Source of the DNA: Actinomycetes bacterium
GTDB taxonomy: Bacteria > Actinomycetota > Thermoleophilia > Solirubrobacterales > 70-9
DNA: 64,000 nt
Reading direction: 5' to 3'
Assembly: GCA_016861045.1 (NCBI GenBank)
Contig: BOKP01000001.1
Coordinates: forward strand, 1,086,384 to 1,150,383
Both the position numbers and the translations under genes were made by a program. The notes under the pieces were generated by a model. It saw only the letters and a list, made by a program, of their open reading frames with translations, was not told where the DNA came from and made no database searches. This document shows positions 44,235 through 52,500 of the stretch, piece by piece; position 1 is the first letter of the stretch, and each line of letters starts with the position of its first letter.

Positions 44235-44969
44235 TCAGGTGCCAAACGGTGACGGGTCGCCCGGGCGAGTGAAGGCGATCTCCGGGATCAGGCAGTGGCG
44301 CGACGTGCGCAGGAGCAGACGCACGGCCTCGGCCAGGTCGCGGGGCTGGATCATCTTCTCCGGCTCGACTTGGCCCTGGACCCACTCGGTCATCGGGGTG
44401 TCGACGAACGCCGGGCAGAGCGCCGTCACCTGGATCCCGGCTTGGGCGACCTCCATCTGCGCCGCCTGGCTCAGCCCGATCACGCCGGCCTTGGTCGCCG
44501 AGTAGACGGCGAGCCACCCCTGCCCGCCCTTGCCGGCGATCGACGCCGTGTTGACGACCAGCGCCTTGCCGTGCTCGGCTCCGGCCTTCCGCAGCATCGG
44601 CAGCGCCTCGCGCATCGCGATCACGTAGGAGCGCAGGTTGACGTCGATCTGCAGGTCGAGCCGCTTCGTCTCGATCTCCTCGATCGCGCCGCCGATCCCG
44701 ATCCCGGCGTTGTTGACGAGCACGTCGAGCCGCCCGTGCCGCTCGCGATGGCCGGCGACGAGCGCCTTCACCTCGTCCTCGGAGGTCACGTTCGCCGGCG
44801 CCGCCTCCACCTCGAGCCCCGCGCCGACCAGGGCCTCGACCGCCGCCTCGAGCTTGTCGACCCGCCGCGCCGAGGCCGTCACCGCGTAGCCGTCCTCGGC
44901 GAGGGCGCGGGCGATCGCCAGCCCGATCCCGCTCGATCCGCCCGTCACCAGTGCTGCTCGCTGCGCCAC
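44235..44969 (-). CDS. SDR family oxidoreductase
   Basis: 244 aa, minus strand. Classical SDR: TGGSSGIG (9-16), NNAGIG (about 89-94), Ser in NTASIAG (about 142-148) and YSATKAG with the Y-x3-K pair (about 158-164). PAFVDTPMTEW follows as usual. NADP preference is suggested by the ARR after strand 2. It resembles 3-oxoacyl-ACP reductase-like and general dehydrogenases; the substrate is unclear. A minus-strand TAGGCT (45009-45004) lies upstream with GGAG near the ATG. Confidence 0.9.
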   Translation of the reverse strand: MAQRAALVTGGSSGIGLAIARALAEDGYAVTASARRVDKLEAAVEALVGAGLEVEAAPANVTSEDEVKALVAGHRERHGRLDVLVNNAGIGIGGAIEEIETKRLDLQIDVNLRSYVIAMREALPMLRKAGAEHGKALVVNTASIAGKGGQGWLAVYSATKAGVIGLSQAAQMEVAQAGIQVTALCPAFVDTPMTEWVQGQVEPEKMIQPRDLAEAVRLLLRTSRHCLIPEIAFTRPGDPSPFGT

Positions 44970-45044
44970 CCTCGCTCCGTTTCCGATCGTTTGGACGCGG
45001 CGGAGCCTAACCGCCGGCTAAAGGGACCGGGGTGCCCGCTCGTC

Positions 45045-45050
45045 TAGGAT
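45045..45050 (+). promoter_or_regulatory. -10-like TAGGAT upstream of lipoprotein gene (leaderless)
   Basis: TAGGAT ends 8 nt before GTG 45059, supporting that start. Confidence 0.4.
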
Positions 45051-45058
45051 TCCGCGCC

Positions 45059-46060
45059 GTGCGCCAAGCCGCGAACCCGAAGTCCCTGGCCCTGCTCGCG
45101 CTGCCGCTGGTCCTCGCCTTGGTCGCGGGCTGCGGCGGCGACTCCGCCTCGACGTCGGCGACGACCGCCGCCCCGAGCGCCGACTCCTTCCCCGCGGCCG
45201 ACGGCAAGACTCTCGAGCAGCTGGCCGGAGAGGGCAGCGAGACCGACCTCGTGGTCGCGCCCACCCAGCAGGTCTTCAACGAGGGCGAGAACCGCTACGG
45301 CTTCGGCGTCTTCACGGTCGACCGCAGCAACGTGCCCGACGCCGAGGTCGCCCTCTACGTCGCCGAGCCTGGCGCCAAGGCCCAGGGCCCGTACCCGGCG
45401 ACCGTCCACTCGCTGGAGACCCCGCCCGCGTTCGCCGCGAAGACCACGACGCAGGATCCCGACGCGGCCAAGAACGTGTACACGGCCGAGGTCGACCTGC
45501 CGAGGAAGGGCGAGTGGCAGATCCTCGCGATGTTCCGGGAGGACGACGGCTCCTACAGCTACGCCCGCGTTCCCAGCGCCCTCGTCGGCAAGTTCCCCGA
45601 GGTGCCCCAGCCCGGCGACCGGGCGCCGGAGATGGAGACGCCGACCGCCGATGACGTCGGCGGCGATCTGACCAAGATCGACACCCGCCAGCCGCCGAGC
45701 TCGATGCACGACGTCGACTACGCCGACGTCCTCGGCAAGGAGCCGATCGTGCTCCTGTTCGCGACCCCGGCCCTGTGCTCGAGCCGGGTCTGCGGTCCCG
45801 TCGTCGACATCGCCGAGGAGGTCAAGAGCGAGCGCCCCGACGACGCCGCCTACATCCACATGGAGATCTACAACGACAACGATCCGAACAAGGGGCCGCG
45901 GCCGCAGGTCCGGGACTTCAACCTGCCGTCGGAGCCCTGGCTGTTCGTGATCGACGCCGACGGCAAGGTCTCCTCGGCGATCGAGGGCGCCTTCAGCAAG
46001 CAGGAGCTCGAGGACGCGATCGACAAGGCCGACGCCGACTCCGGCGTCAGCCCCTCCTGA
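45059..46060 (+). CDS. Lipoprotein with thioredoxin-like domain
   Basis: 333 aa from GTG. A lipoprotein signal ends in LVAGC with the lipidated Cys at residue 25 and a Ser/Thr/Ala linker after it. The first extracytoplasmic part (about 60-190) is beta-rich (YGFGVFTVDRSNVPDAEVALYV). The second (about 215-325) is thioredoxin-like: PIVLLFATPALCSSRVCGPVVDIAEE carries CSSRVC, a Cys-x4-Cys pair instead of the usual CxxC, followed by PWLFVIDADGKVSSAIEGAF. A redox or electron-carrier-assembly role on the outer membrane face is possible, and the altered spacing makes it uncertain. Confidence 0.82.
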   Translation: MRQAANPKSLALLALPLVLALVAGCGGDSASTSATTAAPSADSFPAADGKTLEQLAGEGSETDLVVAPTQQVFNEGENRYGFGVFTVDRSNVPDAEVALYVAEPGAKAQGPYPATVHSLETPPAFAAKTTTQDPDAAKNVYTAEVDLPRKGEWQILAMFREDDGSYSYARVPSALVGKFPEVPQPGDRAPEMETPTADDVGGDLTKIDTRQPPSSMHDVDYADVLGKEPIVLLFATPALCSSRVCGPVVDIAEEVKSERPDDAAYIHMEIYNDNDPNKGPRPQVRDFNLPSEPWLFVIDADGKVSSAIEGAFSKQELEDAIDKADADSGVSPS

Positions 46061-46063
46061 CGT

Positions 46064-46408
46064 TCACCGCCGCGGGGTCCGCCGCCCGCGCTTGCCGGCC
46101 GGCCTGCGGCCACGGCCCTCGAGCTTGACCCGCGACGACTCGCGCGCGCTGACCGCCTTCAGCCGGCGCAGGGTCGGCTCGAGGATGCGCTTCGCGCAGC
46201 CGCGGTGCCAGTGCCGGTGCTCGGTCCCGCCCGCCCGCCCCACGACCTGCGCGATCACGTGCTCCTCGCCGATCTCGACGTCGCCGTGGCAGCCCGGGCA
46301 GGTGTACTGCTTCTGGGCGATCCCGCGGATCAGCCAGATCTCATCGCCCTCGCCCGAGATCCCGAGCAGGCTCTGGCGCGAGCTTGGCAGGTGCGCGAAG
46401 GCGGGCAT
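46064..46408 (-). CDS. Small zinc-ribbon protein
   Basis: 114 aa, minus strand. The core YTCPGCHGDVEIGEEHVIAQ with HRHWHRGC supplies two Cys, then His/Cys ligands for one metal. The 'CPGC...I..G..H.V.......RHWH..C' pattern is common in short actinobacterial proteins often labelled ATP/GTP-binding without evidence. The tail is Arg/Lys-rich (RGRRPAGKRGRRTPRR) and probably binds nucleic acid. Its stop is 3 nt from the convergent lipoprotein gene. A minus-strand TAGAGT (46424-46419) ends 10 nt before its ATG. Confidence 0.7.
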   Translation of the reverse strand: MPAFAHLPSSRQSLLGISGEGDEIWLIRGIAQKQYTCPGCHGDVEIGEEHVIAQVVGRAGGTEHRHWHRGCAKRILEPTLRRLKAVSARESSRVKLEGRGRRPAGKRGRRTPRR

Positions 46409-46418
46409 GGCGATGCCG

Positions 46419-46424
46419 ACTCTA
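46419..46424 (-). promoter_or_regulatory. -10-like TAGAGT upstream of zinc-ribbon gene
   Basis: On the minus strand TAGAGT ends 10 nt before ATG 46408, again without a clear ribosome binding site. Confidence 0.3.
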
Positions 46425-46453
46425 GATGTCCTCGCCGCCCCGGTCGACCCCGG

Positions 46454-48064
46454 CTACCAGGCGTCGACCGGGCGTCGCGGCGACGGGTCGGGGCGCGGGG
46501 CGGCGGCGAGGGTCGCGGCAACGAGCCGGCGCGTCTCCGCCGGGTCGATGACGTCGTCGAGCTCGAAGATCGTCGCCGCGTTCAGCGCCTTCGCGTGCTC
46601 GTGGGCGTGGTCGGTGACCTCGCGGACGCGGCGCTCGCGCTCGTCGGGATCCTCGATCGCCTCGAGCTCGCGGCGGAGGCCGAGCCGGACGGCACCCTCG
46701 AGGCCCATCGCGCCGAGCTCGGCCGTCGGCCAGCCGAGCGTGAGCAGGGGCTCGTGCAGGCCGCCGCCGGCCATCGCCTGGGCGCCGAGGCCGTAGGCCT
46801 TGCGGAGGATCACCGCGACGAGCGGGACCCGCAGGTTCGCGCCGGTGTTGAACAGGCGGGCGCAGTGGCGGACCAGGGCCGTCGCCTCGGCCTCGGGCCC
46901 GACCATCATCCCCGGCGTGTCGATCAGCGACAGGATCGGGATCGCATAGGCGTCGCAGAGCTGCATGAACCGCGCCGCCTTGTCGGCGCCGGCGCTCGTG
47001 ACCGCGCCCGCGGTCCGCATCGGGTTGTTGGCGATGACGCCGACCGGGCGGCCCTCGATCCGGGCCAGGGCGGTGACCATCTCACGCGCGAACTCCTCCC
47101 GCAGGTGGATCGCCGAGCCGACGTCGACGATCGCCTCGATCGCGGCGCGGACGTCGTAGGCGCGGCGCCTGCTCTCGGGGATGACGGCCCGGGCGAGCCC
47201 CGGCCCGGGCGCCTCCCAGTCGTCGAGCGGGCCCTGGAAGCATGCGAGCAGCCGCTTCGTCGCGGCGACCGCCGCGGCCTCGTCGGCGACACGGAGGTCG
47301 ACGACGCCGTTCTCGGCCTGGACGCCGATCGGGCCGATCTCCTCGGGCTCGAACTCGCCGAGCCCGCCACCCGCGACCATCGCCGGCCCGCCCATCCCGA
47401 GCGCGACGTCCTCGGTCGCGACGATCAGATCGGCGCTGCCCGCGAGCAGCGCGTTGCCGGCGAAGCAGCGCCCGGCGACGATCGCGATCCGCGGCGCCAG
47501 GCCGGAGATCCGCGCCCAGAGGGCGAACGCGCGGGTGTCGAGCGCCGAGACGACCGGGTAGTCGGTGTCCCCGGGGCGCCCGCCGCCGCCCTCGGCGAAG
47601 ATCACGGTCGGCAGCCGCAAGCGCTCGATCAGCTCGAACAGGCGGTCCTTCTTGCGGTGGCCGAGGACGCCCTGGGTGCCGGCCAGCACCATGTAGTCGT
47701 AGGAGAGCAGCGCGCAGGCGGCCCCCTCGCCGAAGCGGTCGCCGTTGACCCGGCCGATGCCGCCGACGAGCCCGTCCGCAGGAGTCCGCTCGAGCAGCTC
47801 GCGGAGCTCGCGCCGCGCCCGCTGGGCGGCGATCGCGAGGCCGCCGTACTCGACGAAGCTGCCCGGGTCGACGAGGTCGGCGAGGTTCTCGCGGGCGGTC
47901 CGGCGTCCGGACCGGTGGCGCCCGGCGACCGCTTCCGGGCGCGCCCCGTCTCCAAGGAGCGCCTTGCGCTCCCGCAGCTCGGCGAGCTCCGGCCGGACCG
48001 GCCCCCCGACTTCCTCGCTCCGCCCGGCGCCCATCGCGCGGGCGATCCTAGCCGCAGCGCCCAT
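46454..48064 (-). CDS. Acyl-CoA carboxylase carboxyltransferase (beta) subunit
   Basis: 536 aa, minus strand, with 48034 (second Met) as an alternative start. Two crotonase-like halves are visible. The N-half has RENLADLVDPGSFVEYGG, VLGHRKKDRLFELIERLRLPTVIF and RCFAGNALLAGSADLIVA. The C-half has REEFAREMVTALARIEGRPVGVIANNPM, ADKAARFMQLCDAYAIPILSLIDTPG and RKAYGLGAQAMAG. The pattern fits propionyl-/methylcrotonyl-CoA carboxylase beta chains, which move CO2 from biotin to acyl-CoA. No biotin carrier or alpha subunit is nearby, so the substrate stays open. Confidence 0.88.
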   Translation of the reverse strand: MGAAARIARAMGAGRSEEVGGPVRPELAELRERKALLGDGARPEAVAGRHRSGRRTARENLADLVDPGSFVEYGGLAIAAQRARRELRELLERTPADGLVGGIGRVNGDRFGEGAACALLSYDYMVLAGTQGVLGHRKKDRLFELIERLRLPTVIFAEGGGGRPGDTDYPVVSALDTRAFALWARISGLAPRIAIVAGRCFAGNALLAGSADLIVATEDVALGMGGPAMVAGGGLGEFEPEEIGPIGVQAENGVVDLRVADEAAAVAATKRLLACFQGPLDDWEAPGPGLARAVIPESRRRAYDVRAAIEAIVDVGSAIHLREEFAREMVTALARIEGRPVGVIANNPMRTAGAVTSAGADKAARFMQLCDAYAIPILSLIDTPGMMVGPEAEATALVRHCARLFNTGANLRVPLVAVILRKAYGLGAQAMAGGGLHEPLLTLGWPTAELGAMGLEGAVRLGLRRELEAIEDPDERERRVREVTDHAHEHAKALNAATIFELDDVIDPAETRRLVAATLAAAPRPDPSPRRPVDAW

Positions 48065-48185
48065 GACCCGAACGGCTCCGCGGCCGCCCGGCCGGGCGCT
48101 GCGTTGCAGCAGTCAAGCGCACCCGCGGCGCGGTCGATCCCCGCTGTCGGGACAAACCCGTCCCGTCCCGACCAAGGAGATCAAA

Positions 48186-48884
48186 ATGCGTCCCCGTAGC
48201 CCCCTCAGCTACGCCAACGTCGTCTCGACGATCGCCCTCTGCATGGCGCTCGGCGGCGGCGCCGCGATCGCCGCCGGCCAGATCGACACCAGAAACATCG
48301 AGGCCGACGCCGTGACGACCCCGAAGATCGCCCCAGGAGCGGTCACCGCCAAGCGCCTCGCCGATCACGCGGTGCGCAGCCGCCAGCTCGCCCGCCGCGC
48401 CGTCGGCCCGGGGGCGATCGCGAACCAGGCCGTCACCTCGCGGAAGATCGCCGCCGGGGCTGTTGCGCCGAACAAGATGCAGTTCCCGGTCCACTACGTG
48501 GCGAGCCCGACCGGTGGCTCCCAGCCGGTGACCAACAGCTTCGATCCCTACCCGCTGCAGGGCGCGAGCTGGTCGCAGGGCCCCGGTGAGATAAACGTGG
48601 CCTTCGGTGAGATCAAGGCGACGCTCGCCTACGACGGCGGCGGGGCCGGCAACTGCCAGGTCTACTTCGACATCCGCCTCAACGGGGTGCAGGTCGGCGG
48701 CGGTGAGATCCGCACGGACTCGACCTCGCCGACCGAGGTGACCGGGGGCCTCGGCGCCCAGCCGGCGATCGACCCGACGAGCGAGCAGCAGAACGAGATG
48801 ACGGTCAACGTCGGCTCCAACGGCGGCTGCACCCCCGGCTCGACGATCGACTCGACCCGGTTCCGCATCCTCGACTTCGGCTGA
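48186..48884 (+). CDS. Secreted protein with KIA/GAV repeat stalk
   Basis: 232 aa from ATG with a consensus AAGGAG 6 nt upstream, one of few genes here with a textbook site. A signal peptide (about 8-32) is followed by about seven imperfect 10-11 residue units (residues about 36-100) such as AVTTPKIAPG, AVTAKRLADH, AVRSRQLARR, AVGPGAIANQ and AVTSRKIAAG. These probably form a trimeric or beta-solenoid stalk. A compact C-terminal domain (about 105-232) has two Cys (GNCQVYF, GGCTPG). This architecture is frequent in Thermoleophilia surface proteins as I recall. A strong terminator follows. Confidence 0.82.
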   Translation: MRPRSPLSYANVVSTIALCMALGGGAAIAAGQIDTRNIEADAVTTPKIAPGAVTAKRLADHAVRSRQLARRAVGPGAIANQAVTSRKIAAGAVAPNKMQFPVHYVASPTGGSQPVTNSFDPYPLQGASWSQGPGEINVAFGEIKATLAYDGGGAGNCQVYFDIRLNGVQVGGGEIRTDSTSPTEVTGGLGAQPAIDPTSEQQNEMTVNVGSNGGCTPGSTIDSTRFRILDFG

Positions 48885-48917
48885 CGCCGCCGGCGCCCAC
48901 AGGCTGGACTCCCGCCC

Positions 48918-48952
48918 GAAGGGAGCCCGCGACCGTCTCGCGGGCTCCCTTC
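48918..48952 (+). terminator. Strong hairpin terminator
   Basis: A perfect 15-bp stem (GAAGGGAGCCCGCGA with its complement) around a 5-nt loop, 33 nt after the secreted-protein stop. No long T-run follows, as usual in high-GC genomes. Confidence 0.75.
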
Positions 48953-49011
48953 GCCCGTCCCCGTCCCGCGCCGGCTTCTGTCCGCGCCGCTCCCGGCCCC
49001 GCCGCCCCGGC

Positions 49012-49017
49012 GATAAT
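49012..49017 (+). promoter_or_regulatory. -10-like GATAAT upstream of truncated tRNA
   Basis: GATAAT ends 8 nt before the 5' end of the tRNA fragment, so the promoter of the original tRNA gene is still in place. Confidence 0.4.
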
Positions 49018-49025
49018 CCCCCCGC

Positions 49026-49067
49026 GGGCCGGTAGCTCAGTTGGTCAGAGCAGCGGACTCATAATCC
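49026..49067 (+). pseudogene. 5' half of a tRNA gene with CAT anticodon
   Basis: Acceptor strand GGGCCGG, a complete D arm (GCTC...GAGC) and the anticodon arm GCGGA-CTCATAA-TCC are present, with CAT at 49060-49062 (elongator Met or Ile2 type). After TCC the match stops: the anticodon stem cannot close (CC instead of GC). No variable loop, T arm (GGTTCGA) or CCGGCCC acceptor partner follows in the next kilobases. The break is at a typical tyrosine-recombinase crossover place and marks the left end of the defence island. Confidence 0.8.
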
Positions 49068-49084
49068 CCGCTCCGAAAGCGGGG
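49066..49084 (+). terminator. Hairpin at island junction
   Basis: CCCCGCT pairs with AGCGGGG across CCGAA and is followed by CTTTCGGCTT. It overlaps the last matching tRNA bases, so it would stop transcription from the tRNA promoter directly after the break. Confidence 0.5.
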
Positions 49085-49165
49085 CTTTCGGCTTGCTCAA
49101 GCGGCTTGCGGGCGCACAGCAGGCGCCTCGGATTACCGCAGATTCCGGGCGATTTCCGGGGGTTC

Positions 49166-49195
49166 AGGCAGAATCCGGCGATTCTGCCTTTTCTT
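49166..49195 (+). terminator. Intrinsic terminator (10-bp stem plus T-run)
   Basis: AGGCAGAATC-CGGC-GATTCTGCCT followed by TTTCTT on the plus strand, the only canonical hairpin-plus-T terminator seen in this window. It insulates the island from plus-strand transcription coming from the tRNA fragment. Confidence 0.8.
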
Positions 49196-49207
49196 CCGGA
49201 CCCGTCC

Positions 49208-49420
49208 CTAGCCCGACTTGCGGCGTCGGTTGTACGGCGACTGATTCGTCGGCTTGAGTGAGGTTCGCTGACGCTGAGCCTGGGACTGGATGGCCTCCGG
49301 GGTCCGCTTCATCTTCAGGCCGATCACCCGTGTCGGAGTGTTTCCCTTCGCGAGTTGCCTGAGCTGCTTCTTGGCGGACGGAGTCCATGGCTTGCCGCTG
49401 TTGGCTGGTTTCTTGGCCAT
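49208..49420 (-). CDS. Small SANT/Myb-like protein
   Basis: 70 aa, minus strand. MAKKPANSGKPWTPSAKKQLRQLAKGNTPT-type N-terminus with Trp12, then VIGLKMKRTPEAIQSQAQR and a tail ending TNQSPYNRRRK. This is a widespread short family in which a Trp and an RT-x2-AI segment form a helix-turn-helix like the SANT/Myb fold. Many bacteria carry several copies, often on mobile DNA. It diverges from the helicase gene across about 120 nt and could regulate it, but no operator was identified. Confidence 0.8.
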   Translation of the reverse strand: MAKKPANSGKPWTPSAKKQLRQLAKGNTPTRVIGLKMKRTPEAIQSQAQRQRTSLKPTNQSPYNRRRKSG

Positions 49421-49541
49421 GCCAACGTGTTAGCAGCCCGGGCAGACGGGACCGAGCGGTGCGCGCGGTGGCGAGGCGGTGCGCGTCAGAGGTTGGCCGA
49501 GGGTCGCGACTCACCGACGGATGCGCCAGTATCTCGCTGGG

Positions 49542-52500
49542 ATGGAGACCACCGACCTCGACAGCCTGATCGGCCGAACGATCCGCCTCGCCGGGCACTT
49601 TCCCCAGCCGGTTCAGCTCGACGACCTGCGGCGCAAGGACGGCGGCGTCGAGCTGCGTGTGATCACGCCCCAGGGGGACTTGGACCGCACGCTCCTGCGT
49701 GACGACGAGCTCGATCAGATCGAGATTGTCGACGAGCACGCGGAGCTGGTCCCCGCGGATGACTTCTTCGACTTCGTCGAGGCGCACCGGATCGCACTCG
49801 CCTATGCCCACGATCCGAACTTCGCCGTGAGCATGTCTGGCGTTCGCGGGCTCCCTCACCAGATCGAGGCGGTCTACCGGCGGATGCTGCCGCAGGCCCG
49901 ACTCCGATTCATCCTCGCGGACGACCCCGGCGCAGGCAAGACGATCATGGCCGGCCTGCTGATGAAGGAGCTCCAGCTGCGAGGCGTAGCCGATCGCATC
50001 CTCGTTCTGTGTCCAGCACCGCTCACGCCTCAGTGGCAGGCCGAGCTTGCCGAGAAGTTCGACGAGCACTTCGACATCTACGACTCACGACGAGTGAAGT
50101 GGCAGCCCGGCGGCAACCCTTGGCAGCACTCCGATCGCATCATCGCCTCGCTTGACTTCGCGAAGCGCGACGAGATCGTCCCCGAGCTGACCCGCGCCGA
50201 GTGGGATCTGCTCGTGATCGACGAGGCGCATAAGTGCTCCGCCGCCTCTCGCTGGGATCCCGAGGAGGAGCGTGAGAAGCTCGACGCGACCAAGCGCTAC
50301 AACCTGGCCAGGCAGCTCTCCGCGCAGTCGGAGCGCCTGCTCTTGATGACCGCGACGCCTCACTCTGGCGATCAGTCGCGCTTTCAGAACTTCCTCAAGC
50401 TCCTCGATCCCGACCAGTTCGCCCTCGCCGATCTCGCCGCCGACCAGATCGCTCGCGACGACAGCCCCTACTTCCTTCGCCGACAGAAGGAGGACCTCAA
50501 GGACGAGCACGGCAACGACCTCTTCGTCCCTCGCGAGGTCCTCCGCCAGCCGTTCAAGCTGACGCCCCCCGAGCTGAAGCTCTACGAGGCTGTCACCGCC
50601 TACATCCAGCAGTTCCTGGGCAACATCCCGGGCCGCCGTGCGACCGCAATCGCGCTGGCACGGACCGTGCTTCAGCGCCGGCTCGCCTCAAGCCTCGGCG
50701 CGATCCGTTCTTCGCTTCAGAAGCGGCACGATCGGATCAGCGCCCGAATTGACGAGGTGGCGGACCTGCCCCCCAACGAGCAGCGAAAGCGTCTGGCGGA
50801 GATGCGGATGATCGATGACCTCGACTCCGAGCAGGACGCCGACGATGCGACAGAAGAGGAGCAGGAGGCGGCGGCATCCGGGGTCGTCGTCGCCGAGACC
50901 CTCGACCACATGCGCGCCGAAGTAGAGGCACTCGAGGGGCTTGTCGCCTTGGCCGACGAGACGATCGCCCAGGGCCAGGAGGCGAAGCTGACCGCGCTGG
51001 AGGAGTGCCTGAACAAGGCCGAACTCTCAGAGCTCGAGGACGGCCGGGGCAAGCTGCTGATCTTCACCGAGCATCGCGACACCCTGGACTATCTGGTCAA
51101 GAACCTGAGCGACTGGGGCTACACGACCTGCTCGATCCACGGCGGAATGCCGCCGACCGAACGGCGCCTGATCCAGCAGGACTTCCACCAGTCGAAGCAG
51201 ATCTGCGTCGCCACCGAGGCCGCGGGCGAAGGGATCAACCTGCAGTTCTGCCACCTGATGATCAACTACGACCTGCCCTGGAACCCGGTTCGGCTGGAGC
51301 AGCGCATGGGCCGGATTCACCGGATCGGCCAGGAGTCCACCTGTTACGTCTTCAACTTCTACGCCGAGAACACGATCGAGGGCAAGCTCCTCGGGCGTCT
51401 TCTAGAGAAGCTGGATGAGATGCGCGAGGCCCTCCACGGCCGCGTCTATGACGTCGTCGGGGAGGTGCTGGAGCGCAACGGGCTCGACTTCGAGCGACTG
51501 CTCCGTGAGTCGCTGCTGAGCCCTGAGCGGGTCGAGGACTCCGAGCGCGAGATCAACGCGATCGACCCCGACGTGTACCGCCGCTACCAAGAGGACGTCG
51601 GTGTCGCCCAGGCCACCAAGCACGTCGACATGTCGTGGGTGCGCGACCGCGACTGGCGATCGGAGGAGCGGCGGCTGATGCCCGAGTATGTCGAGCACTT
51701 CTTCGGTCGCGCCTGCGGTCAGGTTGGCGTTCGCCTTGAGCAGCGTGCGGATGGGCTCTGGCGAATCGAGAACGTGCCGCAGACCGTCCGGGCCGAGCGG
51801 CTGACCGCGGTCAAGCGGCTGGGGCGACCGCAAGAGGGCTATCGCAAGCTCACCTTCCAGAAGGAGATCCGCTCGCGGGCCGAGCACGAGGACGCGGTCT
51901 TGGTCTCACCCGGGCATCCGCTGTATGCGTCGATCTCCGAGGTGATGCTGGAGAAGCTCGAAGCGGTTCGAGGCGGCACAGCGCCGTTCGTCGCTCCCTG
52001 GGCCACCGAGCCGTTCGCGATCCACCTCTTCACCTTCACCGTCCGCGGGTACGACGCTCACGGGGATCTCGAGAACGCGTACGGCGAGCTGGTAGCCGTG
52101 ACCGAGGAAGCTGGGGAGCCGACGGTCATCGGCGCCGACGTGCTGCACGACCTGACGCCGGTCGGTCTGGCCCCCGACGACGACGCGATCCCGACGCCGG
52201 CCGATATCGCCCGCGCCGAGGACTTCGTCAAAGTCCGTGTCCAACACGACGAGGTACAGCGCACGCGCACCGAGCGGCTGGAGCAGGCGGAGCTGCGGCG
52301 GAGCTACCTGGTCGAGTCGATGGACGCCCAGCGCGAGCGTCTTGAGGCCAAGTGGTCGGAGCTAGAAGATCGCGTCTACCGAGGCGAGGAGGCGGCGAAG
52401 CTCGCGAGGGACCAGGCCCAGAGGGCGCTTGACGAGCTCGACCGCCGCCGCAAGGAGAAGCTCGCCGGCTTCGACAACCTCGGGATCGCAAAGCCGGGAC

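Noticed and set aside
49026..49207. Group I intron in the CAT tRNA
   Set aside because: Bacterial group I introns occur in anticodon loops, but no 3' tRNA half (T arm, CCGGCCC) occurs downstream and no P3-P7 core was recognisable, so a disrupted gene is the better reading.
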